Source: an uncultured Clostridia bacterium (lineage in GTDB: Bacteria; Bacillota; Clostridia; Oscillospirales; Ruminococcaceae). From it: DNA of 55,749 bases. Below the pieces are notes generated by a model. It saw only the letters and a list, made by a program, of their open reading frames with translations, was not told where the DNA came from and made no database searches. A program made the translations under genes and the position numbers. Position 1 is the stretch's first letter. Each line of letters starts with the position of its first letter. The stretch spans positions 1 through 55,749 of the forward strand of contig CAMEKR010000002.1 of NCBI GenBank assembly GCA_945921515.1, written 5' to 3'. Below, in pieces: positions 33,153 through 42,566 of this stretch.

Positions 33153-34136
33153 GTGGAACTCATCACAATAGGCAATGTTAAAATAGAAAAAACGGCTTCT
33201 CTTGCACCTATGGCTTCGGTCGCAGACAAAGCTATGCGCACCATGTGCAAAAAATACGGGGCGGCGATGCTGACAGGAGAGATGGCAAGCGCAAAAGGGC
33301 TGTGCTACTCCGACAGGAAAACACAGCAGCTGCTTTGCGTGACCGAAGAAGAACGCCCGATGGCAATACAGCTCTTCGGCAGTGAGCCCGAGTTTATGGC
33401 AAAGGCGGCAGTCATAGCGTCTAAGTATAAACCCGATATAATAGATATAAACTGCGGCTGCCCCGTGCCTAAGGTTGCAGGCAACGGCGCAGGTTCTGCG
33501 CTTATGAAGGATACCGTACTTCTCGGAAAGATAGTTGAGGCGGTCGTAAGAGCGGTAGATATACCCGTAACCGTCAAGATAAGAAAAGGCTGGGACGATA
33601 ACAGCGTTAATGCTGTGCAGGCGGCAAAAGCCGCACAGGAAAGCGGTGCGGCGGCGGTAGCCGTTCACGGCAGGACAAAAAGCCAGATGTACAGCGGAAA
33701 AGCCGACCTTGATATAATAGCCGAAGTTAAGCAGGCGCTAAAAATACCGGTTATAGGCAACGGCGATGTTGACAGCGGTGAAAGCTGTAAGTATATGTAT
33801 GATTACACAGGCTGTGATCTTGTCATGGTAGGCAGAGCCGCCTGCGGCAAGCCGTGGATATTTTCGCAGATTAGGCATTATCTCGAAACGGGAGAAACGC
33901 TCGCAGAGCCGTCAGCCGATGAACAGCTTGAAATAATGAAAGAGCATATTTATCTGCTGTGCGAGGATAAAGGCGAGTATATAGGCATGAAAGAGGCAAG
34001 AAAACATGCCGCATGGTATCTTAAGGGCAGACCGGGTGCGGCAAAGCTCCGCAATATGTGCGGAAGTCTTTCAACACTTGAGGATTTCGATAATATGCTG
34101 GAACTGATAAAAAATCAGGACAGGCAGGATATATAA
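33153..34136 (+). CDS. dus: tRNA-dihydrouridine synthase
   Basis: A flavoprotein that reduces uridines in tRNA D-loops. The 327 residues contain SLAPMASVADKAMRTMC, SAKGLCY, QLFGSEPE, the active-site DINCGCPVPKVAGNGAGSAL with the catalytic Cys, VKIRKGW, AVHGRTKSQMYSG, VIGNGDVDSG, and MVGRAACGKPWIF. Order and length match the DusB-like group of Firmicutes. I use the GTG at 33153 (AAAGGA 9 nt upstream), because the promoter -10 element overlaps the track's upstream TTG. It is followed 18 bp later by a DUF815 ATPase gene. Confidence 0.93.
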   Translation: MELITIGNVKIEKTASLAPMASVADKAMRTMCKKYGAAMLTGEMASAKGLCYSDRKTQQLLCVTEEERPMAIQLFGSEPEFMAKAAVIASKYKPDIIDINCGCPVPKVAGNGAGSALMKDTVLLGKIVEAVVRAVDIPVTVKIRKGWDDNSVNAVQAAKAAQESGAAAVAVHGRTKSQMYSGKADLDIIAEVKQALKIPVIGNGDVDSGESCKYMYDYTGCDLVMVGRAACGKPWIFSQIRHYLETGETLAEPSADEQLEIMKEHIYLLCEDKGEYIGMKEARKHAAWYLKGRPGAAKLRNMCGSLSTLEDFDNMLELIKNQDRQDI

Positions 34137-34154
34137 GACGGAAAGGAAAGAAAA

Positions 34155-35348
34155 ATGAAAGAAACAGCTAATAAACTTAAATCTCTGACCGCATTTGATA
34201 TAAGCGGCGACTACATAATAGCTCAGTTTGAAAAGCTCGCAAGCGATGACGAGGGCACGGCAATAGAGGCATATTCAAACATCACAAGCTATCTTCTTAC
34301 CAACGACAAGACGCTGGCTGATTATCTTCGTGAGCTTCTGACCTATGCGGATTCAAAGCTTATTGAAAGCTACATAAAAAAAGAAGATCAGGCAAAGCTC
34401 TACGCAATAGAGTACGATGTGTCGGTAATAAAAGAGCTTGCAAAGATGTCCGCACACAAGCTCAAAGATTATCTTTTCCAGAAGTTCAACGATAATTTCA
34501 TCTTCTCTCTTCCCGAATATGTGACGGGCGGATTTGACTGCAACGCAGATTATTTCATACGTCATATCAGCGAAAACGGAAGCGGAATCTATGCTAAATA
34601 CAAGGCATTTGTATATGAAAAGGGCGAGCTTCAGCCTATTGAAAAACCCGACGCAATACGGCTTTCAGACCTTAAGAAATACGAGGCTCAGAGAAAGCAG
34701 ATAGTAGACAACACAAGAGCGTTCATCGCAGGACACCCTGCCGACAATGCCCTGCTTTACGGCGACAGAGGTACAGGCAAGTCTTCTACCGTAAAGGCGC
34801 TTTTAAACGAATATTCCTGTCTTCGTATAGTTCAGGTGGACAAGAAGGATGTTGCCTGCCTGCCCGAGCTTTACAAGACGCTGAGTGAAAATCCGCTGAA
34901 ATTTATCATCTTCATAGACGATTTATCATTCAGCGAAAACGACGAGGGCTTCGGGGTACTGAAAAAGGTGCTTGAAGGCTCGGTATGCGGCAGACCGTCA
35001 AACATACTGATATACGCTACAACAAACCGCCGCCACCTTATCAAAGAGACCGAAAGCAGTCGAATGGGCGATAATGTTCACAGTGCCGACGAGATAGACG
35101 AAAATATGTCGCTGTCCGACAGATTCGGACTGTTTGTGACATTCCTTGCACCTAACAAGGAAACCTACCTTGAGATAGTCAGAAGCATCGTTCTTGACAG
35201 AGGAATCATTATCGATGTCGAAAAGCTTGACAGATGCGCCGAAAGATTTGCGCTCAAGAGAAACGGCAGATCGCCGAGAACAGCAAGACAGTTCGCCGAC
35301 AGCCTGCAATCAAAACTGGCGCTCGGCATAGACCCGGAGAAGATGTAA
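34155..35348 (+). CDS. DUF815-family AAA ATPase
   Basis: 397 residues. The C-terminal half is an AAA-type ATPase with Walker A LLYGDRGTGKSSTVKALL (about 202-219), the following LRIVQVDKKD, Walker B FIIFIDDLSF (about 255), and ATTNRRHLIKE as sensor 1. This DUF815 pattern is common in bacteria, but the role is unknown; a link to DNA or tRNA transactions has been suggested only by context. The N-terminal 190 residues are helical and unrecognised. It lies between dus and the binding lipoprotein gene, with 1 bp before the latter, so the three are co-transcribed. Confidence 0.88.
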   Translation: MKETANKLKSLTAFDISGDYIIAQFEKLASDDEGTAIEAYSNITSYLLTNDKTLADYLRELLTYADSKLIESYIKKEDQAKLYAIEYDVSVIKELAKMSAHKLKDYLFQKFNDNFIFSLPEYVTGGFDCNADYFIRHISENGSGIYAKYKAFVYEKGELQPIEKPDAIRLSDLKKYEAQRKQIVDNTRAFIAGHPADNALLYGDRGTGKSSTVKALLNEYSCLRIVQVDKKDVACLPELYKTLSENPLKFIIFIDDLSFSENDEGFGVLKKVLEGSVCGRPSNILIYATTNRRHLIKETESSRMGDNVHSADEIDENMSLSDRFGLFVTFLAPNKETYLEIVRSIVLDRGIIIDVEKLDRCAERFALKRNGRSPRTARQFADSLQSKLALGIDPEKM

Positions 35349-35349
35349 G

Positions 35350-36348
35350 ATGAAGAAAAGAACAGCGCTTACTGCGGCGGTTATTCTCACTGCGGCTCTC
35401 TTAACAAGCGGATGCGACAATATTGTGCTTGTCCCGGGCAAATCTTCGGGTACGATAACCGAAGCAAGCTCTGCGCCAAGCGAGCCTCTGAGCGCATATC
35501 CCGTAGTATTAAACGATACCGAGATAGCAAAAACTCCCGAAAAAATAGTATCGCTCACTCCCGCCTATACGGAGATACTTTTTGAAATGGGATACGGAGA
35601 TAAAATAGTTGCCGTGAGCGACTACTGCAACTACCCTGAGGCTGTGGAGAAGCTTCCTAAGGCGGCAAGCAGCGCAAATCCCGATATTTCGGCAATAAAG
35701 AAGCTCAAACCCGACCTTGTCATTACCGCAACTCCGATAGTGACAAAGGACAAGATAACACTTGAGGCGGAAGGGATAAAGGTGCTGACTATAACCTCTC
35801 CCCGTACCATAGAAGAATTTGAGAACATCTACAAGTTCTTCGGACTTGCTTTTGAAGGTCTTTTCGAGGGAGAAGCCGTCGGTGAAAAAGCGTTTTCCGA
35901 TATAAGAAAACAGCTTGATGCAATTAAAAAGACCGACCTTAAGTTTGTATATATAACCGCCGCAAGCACTCCCGCAGGCGGAGATACCTTTGAGAGCGCA
36001 ATACTCAGCCTTTTCGGGACAAACTGTGCCGAGGACAGCGAGGGCTACAGCTATAAAGCCGAAAATCTTAAAGACAATCAGCCCGACATAATATTTGTAA
36101 GCGACTCGCTCGGCGAGGATATCCTCACCTCGAACAAAAACTACTCCTCGCTCACAGCGGTGGAATCAGGAAACACAGCGGTGCTTGAGAACAAATATTT
36201 CGAGCGTCCCAGCGCAAGGATAACAAGTCTTCTCGGCGATATTTCCGCCGCATTTGACAAAGCCGCAAAGCCCGAAGAAAAGCCCGACGCATCAAGCGGC
36301 GAAGAGAGCAGCGAAAGCACAAGCGCAAGCGAGCCGAATGAAGAGTAA
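35350..36348 (+). CDS. Iron-siderophore/cobalamin-type ABC transporter binding lipoprotein (orphan)
   Basis: A 332-residue lipoprotein: a signal peptide with lipobox TSGC (Cys22) and a two-lobed class III binding fold. Family landmarks are PEKIVSLTPAYTEILFEMGY, IVAVSDYCNYPEAV, LKPDLVI, the long linking helix starting TIEEFENIYKFFGLA, and QPDIIFVSD. Ligands of this group include cobalamin, haem and ferric siderophores; the specificity is not evident. No permease or ATPase gene adjoins it. Ser- and Glu-rich residues fill the C-terminal 30 positions, an unusual tail. The position behind DUF815, separated by 1 bp, is odd. Confidence 0.85.
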   Translation: MKKRTALTAAVILTAALLTSGCDNIVLVPGKSSGTITEASSAPSEPLSAYPVVLNDTEIAKTPEKIVSLTPAYTEILFEMGYGDKIVAVSDYCNYPEAVEKLPKAASSANPDISAIKKLKPDLVITATPIVTKDKITLEAEGIKVLTITSPRTIEEFENIYKFFGLAFEGLFEGEAVGEKAFSDIRKQLDAIKKTDLKFVYITAASTPAGGDTFESAILSLFGTNCAEDSEGYSYKAENLKDNQPDIIFVSDSLGEDILTSNKNYSSLTAVESGNTAVLENKYFERPSARITSLLGDISAAFDKAAKPEEKPDASSGEESSESTSASEPNEE

Positions 36349-36355
36349 ATTTTTG

Positions 36356-36383
36356 TTGACTTTTTACCAAATTCGTATATAAT
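36356..36383 (+). promoter_or_regulatory. Sigma-A promoter of alaS, with a short hairpin leader
   Basis: TTGACT, a 16-bp spacer and TATAAT, predicting a leader of about 70 nt that contains GGGTGC-ggctacct-GCACCC. No T-box structure fits in this length. Confidence 0.75.
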
Positions 36384-36458
36384 TAAATATGTATGTTCAA
36401 TAAAAGTCGGGTGCGGCTACCTGCACCCTGATGATAAACGGAAGGAATCATAAACTAT

Positions 36459-39095
36459 ATGAAATGGACAGGACTTAACGATTTAAGAGAAAGCTATCTG
36501 AAATTCTTTGAGAGCAAGGGACATCTAAGGATGGCGTCAGCTCCGCTGGTACCCCAGGGAGATAACTCCATACTGCTCATTAACGCAGGTATGACGCCGC
36601 TCAAGAAATATTTCCAGGGTATCGAAGAACCGCCGAGACACCGTGTTACCACTTGTCAGAAGTGCATAAGAACGCCCGATATCGACAATGTCGGCAAGAC
36701 GGCGAGACACGGCACTTATTTTGAGATGCTCGGCAACTTCTCTTTCGGTGACTACTTCAAGCACGAGGCTATCGCATGGGCGTGGGAATATCTCACAAAG
36801 GTGCTTGAGATACCCGAAGAAAGACTGTGGGTAACGGTATATGAACAAGATGACGAGGCGGCTGATATCTGGGCAAACGAGATAGGCTTACCCCGTGAGA
36901 AAATAATCAAGCTCGGCAAAGCGGATAACTTCTGGGAGCACGGTAGCGGTCCCTGCGGTCCCTGCTCTGAGATACACTTTGACAGAGGCGAAAAGTACGG
37001 TCCGTTTGAGAGCTTTGAACAGGCAAGCGACTGCGACAGAATTATCGAGATATGGAACAACGTATTCACACAGTTTGACAACGACGGCAAGGGCAACTAT
37101 ACCCAGCTTGCAACAAAGAACATAGATACAGGTATGGGACTTGAGCGTCTTGCCTGCGTAATGCAGGATGTTGACAATCTGTTCGAGGTAGATACCATTC
37201 AGAATATTATGAAGAAGATCTGCTCTATAGCAGGCGTAAACTACCACGACGATGAAACATCGGATATTTCCATCCGTGTTATTACCGACCATATCCGTTC
37301 CACAACCTTTATGGTAGGCGACGGAATACGCCCCTCAAACGAGGGCAGAGGCTATGTTCTGCGCCGTCTTCTCAGACGCGCCGCAAGACACGGAAGAATG
37401 CTCGGCGTAAACAAGCCCTTCTTATATCAGATATGCGATACCGTTATAGATGAGAACCTTACCGCATACCCCGAGCTTAACGAGAAGAGAGAATATATAA
37501 AGAAGGTCATCAAGACCGAAGAAGAGAGCTTTGCAAAGACGGTTGACAAGGGTATGCAGATACTTGGCGAATTTGTAAAGGAGCTTTCCGCCGAAGACAG
37601 CAAGAAGCCTATCTTAAGCGGTGAGAACCTCTTCAAGCTTCACGATACCTACGGATTCCCGATAGACCTTACAAGAGAGATTCTCCAGGAGAAGAATATC
37701 GGAATAGATGAAGAGCGCTTCTTCGAGCTTATGAGCGAGCAGAAGGCAAAGGCACGCTCAAATCAGGCGTTCAAGGGCGGCTGGGATGAAGCCACCGCAA
37801 CTGCGCTCAGCGGACTTACAACTTCCTTTGTAGGCTACACCACACTCAGCACAGACAGCAAGATTCTTGCAATGATAAAGGACGGCGAAGTCACCGATGT
37901 ATGCAATGAAGGCGACGAAGTAACGGTAGTTCTCGATATCACTCCCTTCTATGCAGAAAGCGGCGGACAGGTTGGCGACTGCGGTACGATATCAGCAGGC
38001 GACAATCTTCTCAAGGTTATCGACACAAAGAAGACAGCCGCAGGTCAGTATATATGCAACTGCCATGTCGAAAGCGGATGCTTCTATAACGATGACGCGG
38101 TAAAAGCTCATGTCAATGAAAAGAAGCGTATGGCTACAGCAAGAAACCACACCTGTGCGCATCTTTTACAGGCGGCTCTCAGAAAAGTTCTGGGCGATCA
38201 TGTTCACCAGGCAGGTTCTTTTGTGGATCCTTACAGATGCCGTTTCGACTTCAGCCACTTCAGCGCAGTTACTCCCGAAGAGCTTGAACAGGTAGAGATG
38301 CTCGTCAACGACTGGATACTTGCAGGTATACCGGTTGTTACCGAAGAGCTTCCTATTGAAGAAGCACGCAAAAAAGGCGCAATGGCTCTGTTCGGCGAGA
38401 AATACGGCGATATCGTAAGAGTTGTACAGGCAGGCGAGGTTTCAACAGAGTTCTGCGGCGGTACTCATCTTGACAACACAGCAAAGGCAGGTCTGTTCAA
38501 GATAATCTCCGAAACTTCCGTAGCGTCGGGCGTAAGAAGAATAGAGGCAGTAACAGGCTACAATGTGCTTTCGGCATACGATCAGACTAAGGCTATGGTA
38601 AATAATATAGCTCAGGCGCTGAAGATAGCTAATCCCTCGGCGGTTATGCAGAAGTGCGAAAATATGATGAACGAAATGCACGCTATGCAAGCTGAGATAG
38701 ACAGACTGAACGGCATCATTTCAATGAGCCAGATGCAGAATATAACAGATAACGCAACCGAAATAAACGGTATCAAGGTGTTCTCGGCAATGCTCTCGGG
38801 CGTTACGGGCGACAGCTTAAGAAAAGCGGGCGATAAGATAAAGTCTTCCAATCAGTCGTTTATTGCGGTGCTTGCAGGCGTATCGGACGGAAAGGGCAAC
38901 TTCCTGTGCATCGCAAGTCCCGAGGCAGTAGCTAAGGGTGCAAATGCCGGCAAGATAGTTAAGGATATCGCCGCAATAGCAGGCGGAAAGGGCGGCGGAA
39001 AGCCCGATACCGCTATGGCAGGTATTGCCGATGTGACAAAAATCGACGAGGCTCTGCTTGCGCTTGGCGACATTGTAAAGAATATGATAGGCTGA
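36459..39095 (+). CDS. alaS: Alanyl-tRNA synthetase
   Basis: Charges tRNA-Ala and edits mischarged Ser and Gly. At 878 residues it has the normal bacterial length. Class II motifs are visible in the N-terminal part (RESYLKFFESKGHLRMASAP, RVTTCQKCIRTPDIDNVGKT, EMLGNFSFGDYFK, RGYVLRRLLRRAARHGRMLG). The editing domain has HTCAHLLQAALRKVLGDHV and the zinc-binding TEFCGGTHLDNT, followed by the C-Ala domain ending near VTKIDEALLALGDIV. It starts a seven-gene run on the + strand. ATG with GGAAGGAATC upstream. Confidence 0.98.
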   Translation: MKWTGLNDLRESYLKFFESKGHLRMASAPLVPQGDNSILLINAGMTPLKKYFQGIEEPPRHRVTTCQKCIRTPDIDNVGKTARHGTYFEMLGNFSFGDYFKHEAIAWAWEYLTKVLEIPEERLWVTVYEQDDEAADIWANEIGLPREKIIKLGKADNFWEHGSGPCGPCSEIHFDRGEKYGPFESFEQASDCDRIIEIWNNVFTQFDNDGKGNYTQLATKNIDTGMGLERLACVMQDVDNLFEVDTIQNIMKKICSIAGVNYHDDETSDISIRVITDHIRSTTFMVGDGIRPSNEGRGYVLRRLLRRAARHGRMLGVNKPFLYQICDTVIDENLTAYPELNEKREYIKKVIKTEEESFAKTVDKGMQILGEFVKELSAEDSKKPILSGENLFKLHDTYGFPIDLTREILQEKNIGIDEERFFELMSEQKAKARSNQAFKGGWDEATATALSGLTTSFVGYTTLSTDSKILAMIKDGEVTDVCNEGDEVTVVLDITPFYAESGGQVGDCGTISAGDNLLKVIDTKKTAAGQYICNCHVESGCFYNDDAVKAHVNEKKRMATARNHTCAHLLQAALRKVLGDHVHQAGSFVDPYRCRFDFSHFSAVTPEELEQVEMLVNDWILAGIPVVTEELPIEEARKKGAMALFGEKYGDIVRVVQAGEVSTEFCGGTHLDNTAKAGLFKIISETSVASGVRRIEAVTGYNVLSAYDQTKAMVNNIAQALKIANPSAVMQKCENMMNEMHAMQAEIDRLNGIISMSQMQNITDNATEINGIKVFSAMLSGVTGDSLRKAGDKIKSSNQSFIAVLAGVSDGKGNFLCIASPEAVAKGANAGKIVKDIAAIAGGKGGGKPDTAMAGIADVTKIDEALLALGDIVKNMIG

Positions 39096-39116
39096 TAAGC
39101 CGGAAAGGATAAATTT

Positions 39117-39455
39117 ATGGACTGCATTTTTTGTAAGATAATATCGGGAGATATCCCCTCTGAAAAAGTATTCGAGAACGAAAAGGTGCTTGCTTTCAAG
39201 GACATAAACCCTATGGCTCCCGTACATATCCTTATTATTCCTAAGGAACATATCGACGGAGCTGATATGCTCAGCGACAGCAACGCAGAAATCGTAAAGG
39301 ATATAATGCTTGCCGCAAAGCAGATAGCACAGTCCTTCAACCTTGACAACGGCTGGAGAGTAGTTACAAATGTAGGCAACGACGGCGGTCAGACCGTGCG
39401 CCATCTGCATTTCCATCTGCTCGGAGGCAAAAAGCTCAACACAGAGCTTGCATAA
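39117..39455 (+). CDS. HIT-family (HinT-type) nucleotide hydrolase
   Basis: A 112-residue histidine-triad protein, typically an adenosine 5'-phosphoramidase that also hydrolyses aminoacyl adenylates. Motifs are DCIFCKIISGDIPSEKV, KDINPMAPVHILIIPKEH, and the triad VRHLHFHLLGG. It lies 21 bp after alaS, which fits the known use of aminoacyl-AMP as a substrate. Confidence 0.95.
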   Translation: MDCIFCKIISGDIPSEKVFENEKVLAFKDINPMAPVHILIIPKEHIDGADMLSDSNAEIVKDIMLAAKQIAQSFNLDNGWRVVTNVGNDGGQTVRHLHFHLLGGKKLNTELA

Positions 39456-39468
39456 TAGGTAAATAGAT

Positions 39469-41496
39469 ATGAGGCGCAAATCGGCAGCTGTTGGAGCATC
39501 ATACTTGACAGGACTGCTTTTCGCCTCATTTTTTCTATATAATGAAATTTTTGTAATTTCAGTAATAATTACCCTTGCTGTAGGCTGTGCGGTATCGGTG
39601 CTGTTTATAAAGAGATACGATATTGCGGCGGTGCTTATTTTTGCCGCTTTGGGAATAACCTTGTTCACAGCAGTATCCGCAAGGCTCGATAATGCCGCAG
39701 ACAGTCTTTGCAAAGAGAAAAGCGTTATCACTGCGGTAATAACGGATAAACGCACACTCGGCAATGATACAGCATTATTCACGCTGTCAAAGGATGTCGG
39801 CGGAACAAATGTCGGTATGCTTTTTTACTCAAGCGATATTTCAGCCGAAAAAGGCGATACCCTCTGCTTTGAAGGCTCTGCACAAAGGCTGTATAACACG
39901 GCGTATTTTTCTACCGCAGATATATACCGTTCAAAGAGAATAGTCCTCAGCGTAACTGCTGACAGCGAGATAACCGTAAAAAAAGGCGGTTTTGATATTC
40001 TGTCACCGCTTTATAAGCTGAGAGAAAGAGTCGCCGCAAAGACGGATATCTACTATGCCGATGACGGCGGCGCACTTATGAAAGGCATATTCTTAGGCGA
40101 TAAAAGCTCCCTGCCCGATACTCTTTATAACGATATAACAGCTTCCGGTGCGGCACATATGACCGCCGTTTCAGGTATGCACCTGACTCTTGTAGTCACC
40201 GTTTTGCTTTCGGTTTTATCCGCCTTGGGATTATCTAAAGCTCCTAAGACAAGATTTGCGGTCACTGTACTGCTCACTATCGCTTTTATGGCTTTTTTCG
40301 GCTTTACTTCGTCGGTGCTGAGAAGCGGAATAATGATAATCATTGCAAACACGGGAGCATTGTTTTTCAGAAAGAGCGACCCCGTTACTTCTGTAGGGCT
40401 TGCGGTACTGCTTATAACAATTGTAAATCCCCTTGCCTGTCTTGACGCAGGACTTATCCTGTCGGCGGTTACAACTATAGGCGCAGGAGCAATAGCGCCT
40501 GCGATATCCGAAAAGCTGTGCAAGCGGTTGTCCTTTATGAACAGAAAGCTGAGCGATATACTCTGCGTAGCTGTCTGTGCGGTGCTTGCAGGACTTATAC
40601 CGTCGTGTTTTTATTTTGGTATGTTCTCACTTACGGGAGCGATAGTATCAATAGCGGCTCTGCCGTTCTTTACCGTATGCCTTGTAGCAATGCTGATTTT
40701 TACGCTATCCGGCGCTACGGCGATATTTGCGGCGGACATTGCACATTTTTGTGCTGAGATAATGTGCAGGATATTTTCGTTCTTCGCTTCTCTGCCGTAT
40801 TCGCATTTTGCCTGCGACGAAACCGTCTGCCTTGCGGTACTGCTTATTTGTGCAGGGATAGCGGCGGCGGTAATAATAATCAAAGGCAAAAAATATACAT
40901 CGGTTGTAGTTTGCGTTTCTTTAGTTTGCTTTACGGCTGTCAATATTGCGTCAGCTGTGATACCCGATGACAGCGTTAAAATATTGCTTCACAGCGACGG
41001 TGAAAACGGATGTGCCGTTATAATATCCGATGATATTTCTGCGGCGGTAATTGCAGGCAACGATAAAGACGAACTTTCAGCCGCACTAAATACCCTGCGG
41101 CTTTATAATAAATACGATCCCGAGCTTATACTGCTTTGCAGTACAGGGCAAAACGAGGATATGATCGATACCGCCTCAGCCGCACACGGTTTTGCCGAAA
41201 ATGTGAGGCTGTGCGATGAAGAATACTCTCTTGCGGGCAAGCGGCTAAGTATTTTCTGCAAGGATAATAAGATAACGCTTACCGTTGGCTTAGTTACCGT
41301 CAACATATCAGATATCTCGGAGATACGAAGCGACTGCGTAAATATAGCATGGGGATATGATAAAGATATCACAACAAAAGCGCCGTGCCTGTTTTTCGAC
41401 AAGAAACAGCGAAGCGAAAACGGCATTCCCTTTTATTTTACAAAAATCGAGCTTAAAATAACCTATAATGGTATTGTGATGAAAAGCGAATACTGA
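39469..41496 (+). CDS. comEC: ComEC/Rec2-family DNA uptake channel with a degenerate C-terminal domain
   Basis: 675 residues. ComEC forms the inner-membrane channel for transforming DNA. An N-terminal OB-like domain (VITAVITDKRTLGNDTALFTL) is followed by the competence domain with MKGIFLGDKSSLP and the signature AAHMTAVSGMHLTLVVTVLL, and about ten membrane segments. The C-terminal region corresponds to the metallo-beta-lactamase-like nuclease of longer ComEC proteins, but the HxHxDH metal site is absent: LLHSDGENGCAVII stands where the first strands should be. The channel may be kept while the nuclease is not. It starts 14 bp after the HIT gene and precedes holA. Confidence 0.88.
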   Translation: MRRKSAAVGASYLTGLLFASFFLYNEIFVISVIITLAVGCAVSVLFIKRYDIAAVLIFAALGITLFTAVSARLDNAADSLCKEKSVITAVITDKRTLGNDTALFTLSKDVGGTNVGMLFYSSDISAEKGDTLCFEGSAQRLYNTAYFSTADIYRSKRIVLSVTADSEITVKKGGFDILSPLYKLRERVAAKTDIYYADDGGALMKGIFLGDKSSLPDTLYNDITASGAAHMTAVSGMHLTLVVTVLLSVLSALGLSKAPKTRFAVTVLLTIAFMAFFGFTSSVLRSGIMIIIANTGALFFRKSDPVTSVGLAVLLITIVNPLACLDAGLILSAVTTIGAGAIAPAISEKLCKRLSFMNRKLSDILCVAVCAVLAGLIPSCFYFGMFSLTGAIVSIAALPFFTVCLVAMLIFTLSGATAIFAADIAHFCAEIMCRIFSFFASLPYSHFACDETVCLAVLLICAGIAAAVIIIKGKKYTSVVVCVSLVCFTAVNIASAVIPDDSVKILLHSDGENGCAVIISDDISAAVIAGNDKDELSAALNTLRLYNKYDPELILLCSTGQNEDMIDTASAAHGFAENVRLCDEEYSLAGKRLSIFCKDNKITLTVGLVTVNISDISEIRSDCVNIAWGYDKDITTKAPCLFFDKKQRSENGIPFYFTKIELKITYNGIVMKSEY

Positions 41497-41513
41497 AAGA
41501 AAGGAGCGTCAGC

Positions 41514-42566
41514 GTGAAAACAGATGAAGAAAAGCTCTCTCAGGGCATAAAAAGCGGAGATATGAGCCGTGTGTATTATCTTTACGGAGAAGAACGGTTC
41601 CTTACAAAGACATATACCGACAGGATACTTGACAAAACGGTCGGCAAGGACAGAAACGATATAAATCTTGTGAAGCTGGGAGAGGTATTCCCCGTTGACG
41701 CATTAATAGACAGCATTGACGCATTGCCGCTTTTTGCAGACAACAAGGCCGTGCTGATAAACGACCTCGACCTTGAAAAATTTGAAGATAACGATATCGA
41801 AGCGATTATAGACGCTCTTGGAGATGTACCGGATGAATGTACCGTAGTCATCAGCATTACGGGAGCTAACGATCAGCTTAAAAAAGCCAAAAACAAAAAG
41901 CTGATCAGCACACTCACAAAGCAAAAAGACGCCGCTGTATGCGATTTTTCGTTTATGCCTGTGCCTAAAGTAGCGGACCTTATCGTGAAAAAAGCGGCAA
42001 AACGGGGCTGTATAATATCCGTAGCAGACGCAAGGCGAATAGCGGAAATGACTCTGTGTGACCTGTCTCTGTGCTCTGCCGAGACTGACAAGCTGTGCAG
42101 TTATGCGGGAAGCGGAAAAATCACCCCCGATATGATAGACAAGCTGATAGTAAAACAGCTTGATACAAACATATTTGCGCTGTCAGCAGAGCTTGCCAAA
42201 GGAAACTGCAAACAGGCTTTGCATATTCTTGACGATTTGTTCTCACAGAGAAAAGAACCCGAAATAATACTGGCTTCTCTGGCGTCGAACTACATCGACT
42301 TTTACAGGGCAAAGGCGGCTTTAAACAAAGGGATAAGCGCCGATAAAACGGCGACGGACTTTGCTTATGCCAAAAACCGAACCTTTGTCGTATCAAAAGC
42401 CATGAAGCTTGTAAAGACGCTTGATATGGCGCATATAAGGGAATCCTTAAGTATACTGTCCGAAACCGATCTCGCGCTCAAGACAACAGGAACGGACAAA
42501 AAAACAATGCTTGAAAAAGCGATAATCAAGCTCTCTTCACAAAAAAGCAGGAGGGAATATTATTGA
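41514..42566 (+). CDS. holA: DNA polymerase III delta subunit
   Basis: 350 residues. The delta subunit opens the sliding clamp as part of the clamp loader. The sequence has the family opening VYYLYGEERFLTKTYTDRIL, DALPLFADNKAVLINDLDLE, VVISITGANDQLKKAKNKK, FSFMPVPKVADLI, the helical collar region and the C-terminal LALKTTGTDKKTMLEKAIIKL. The start is GTG with AAAGGAG upstream. Stop (TGA) and the next gene's TTG overlap, so rnmV is translationally coupled. comEC-holA order is common in Firmicutes. Confidence 0.93.
   Translation: MKTDEEKLSQGIKSGDMSRVYYLYGEERFLTKTYTDRILDKTVGKDRNDINLVKLGEVFPVDALIDSIDALPLFADNKAVLINDLDLEKFEDNDIEAIIDALGDVPDECTVVISITGANDQLKKAKNKKLISTLTKQKDAAVCDFSFMPVPKVADLIVKKAAKRGCIISVADARRIAEMTLCDLSLCSAETDKLCSYAGSGKITPDMIDKLIVKQLDTNIFALSAELAKGNCKQALHILDDLFSQRKEPEIILASLASNYIDFYRAKAALNKGISADKTATDFAYAKNRTFVVSKAMKLVKTLDMAHIRESLSILSETDLALKTTGTDKKTMLEKAIIKLSSQKSRREYY

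Noticed and set aside
33084-33668. 194-codon ORF on the minus strand
   Set aside because: Antisense shadow of dus, which has a near-consensus promoter and catalytic motifs.
36349-36458. T-box leader before alaS
   Set aside because: The leader is only about 70 nt with one short hairpin; no specifier loop, T-box sequence or terminator was found.
38817-39782. 321-codon ORF on the minus strand
   Set aside because: Antisense to the alaS end, HIT and comEC start, all with recognisable motifs.
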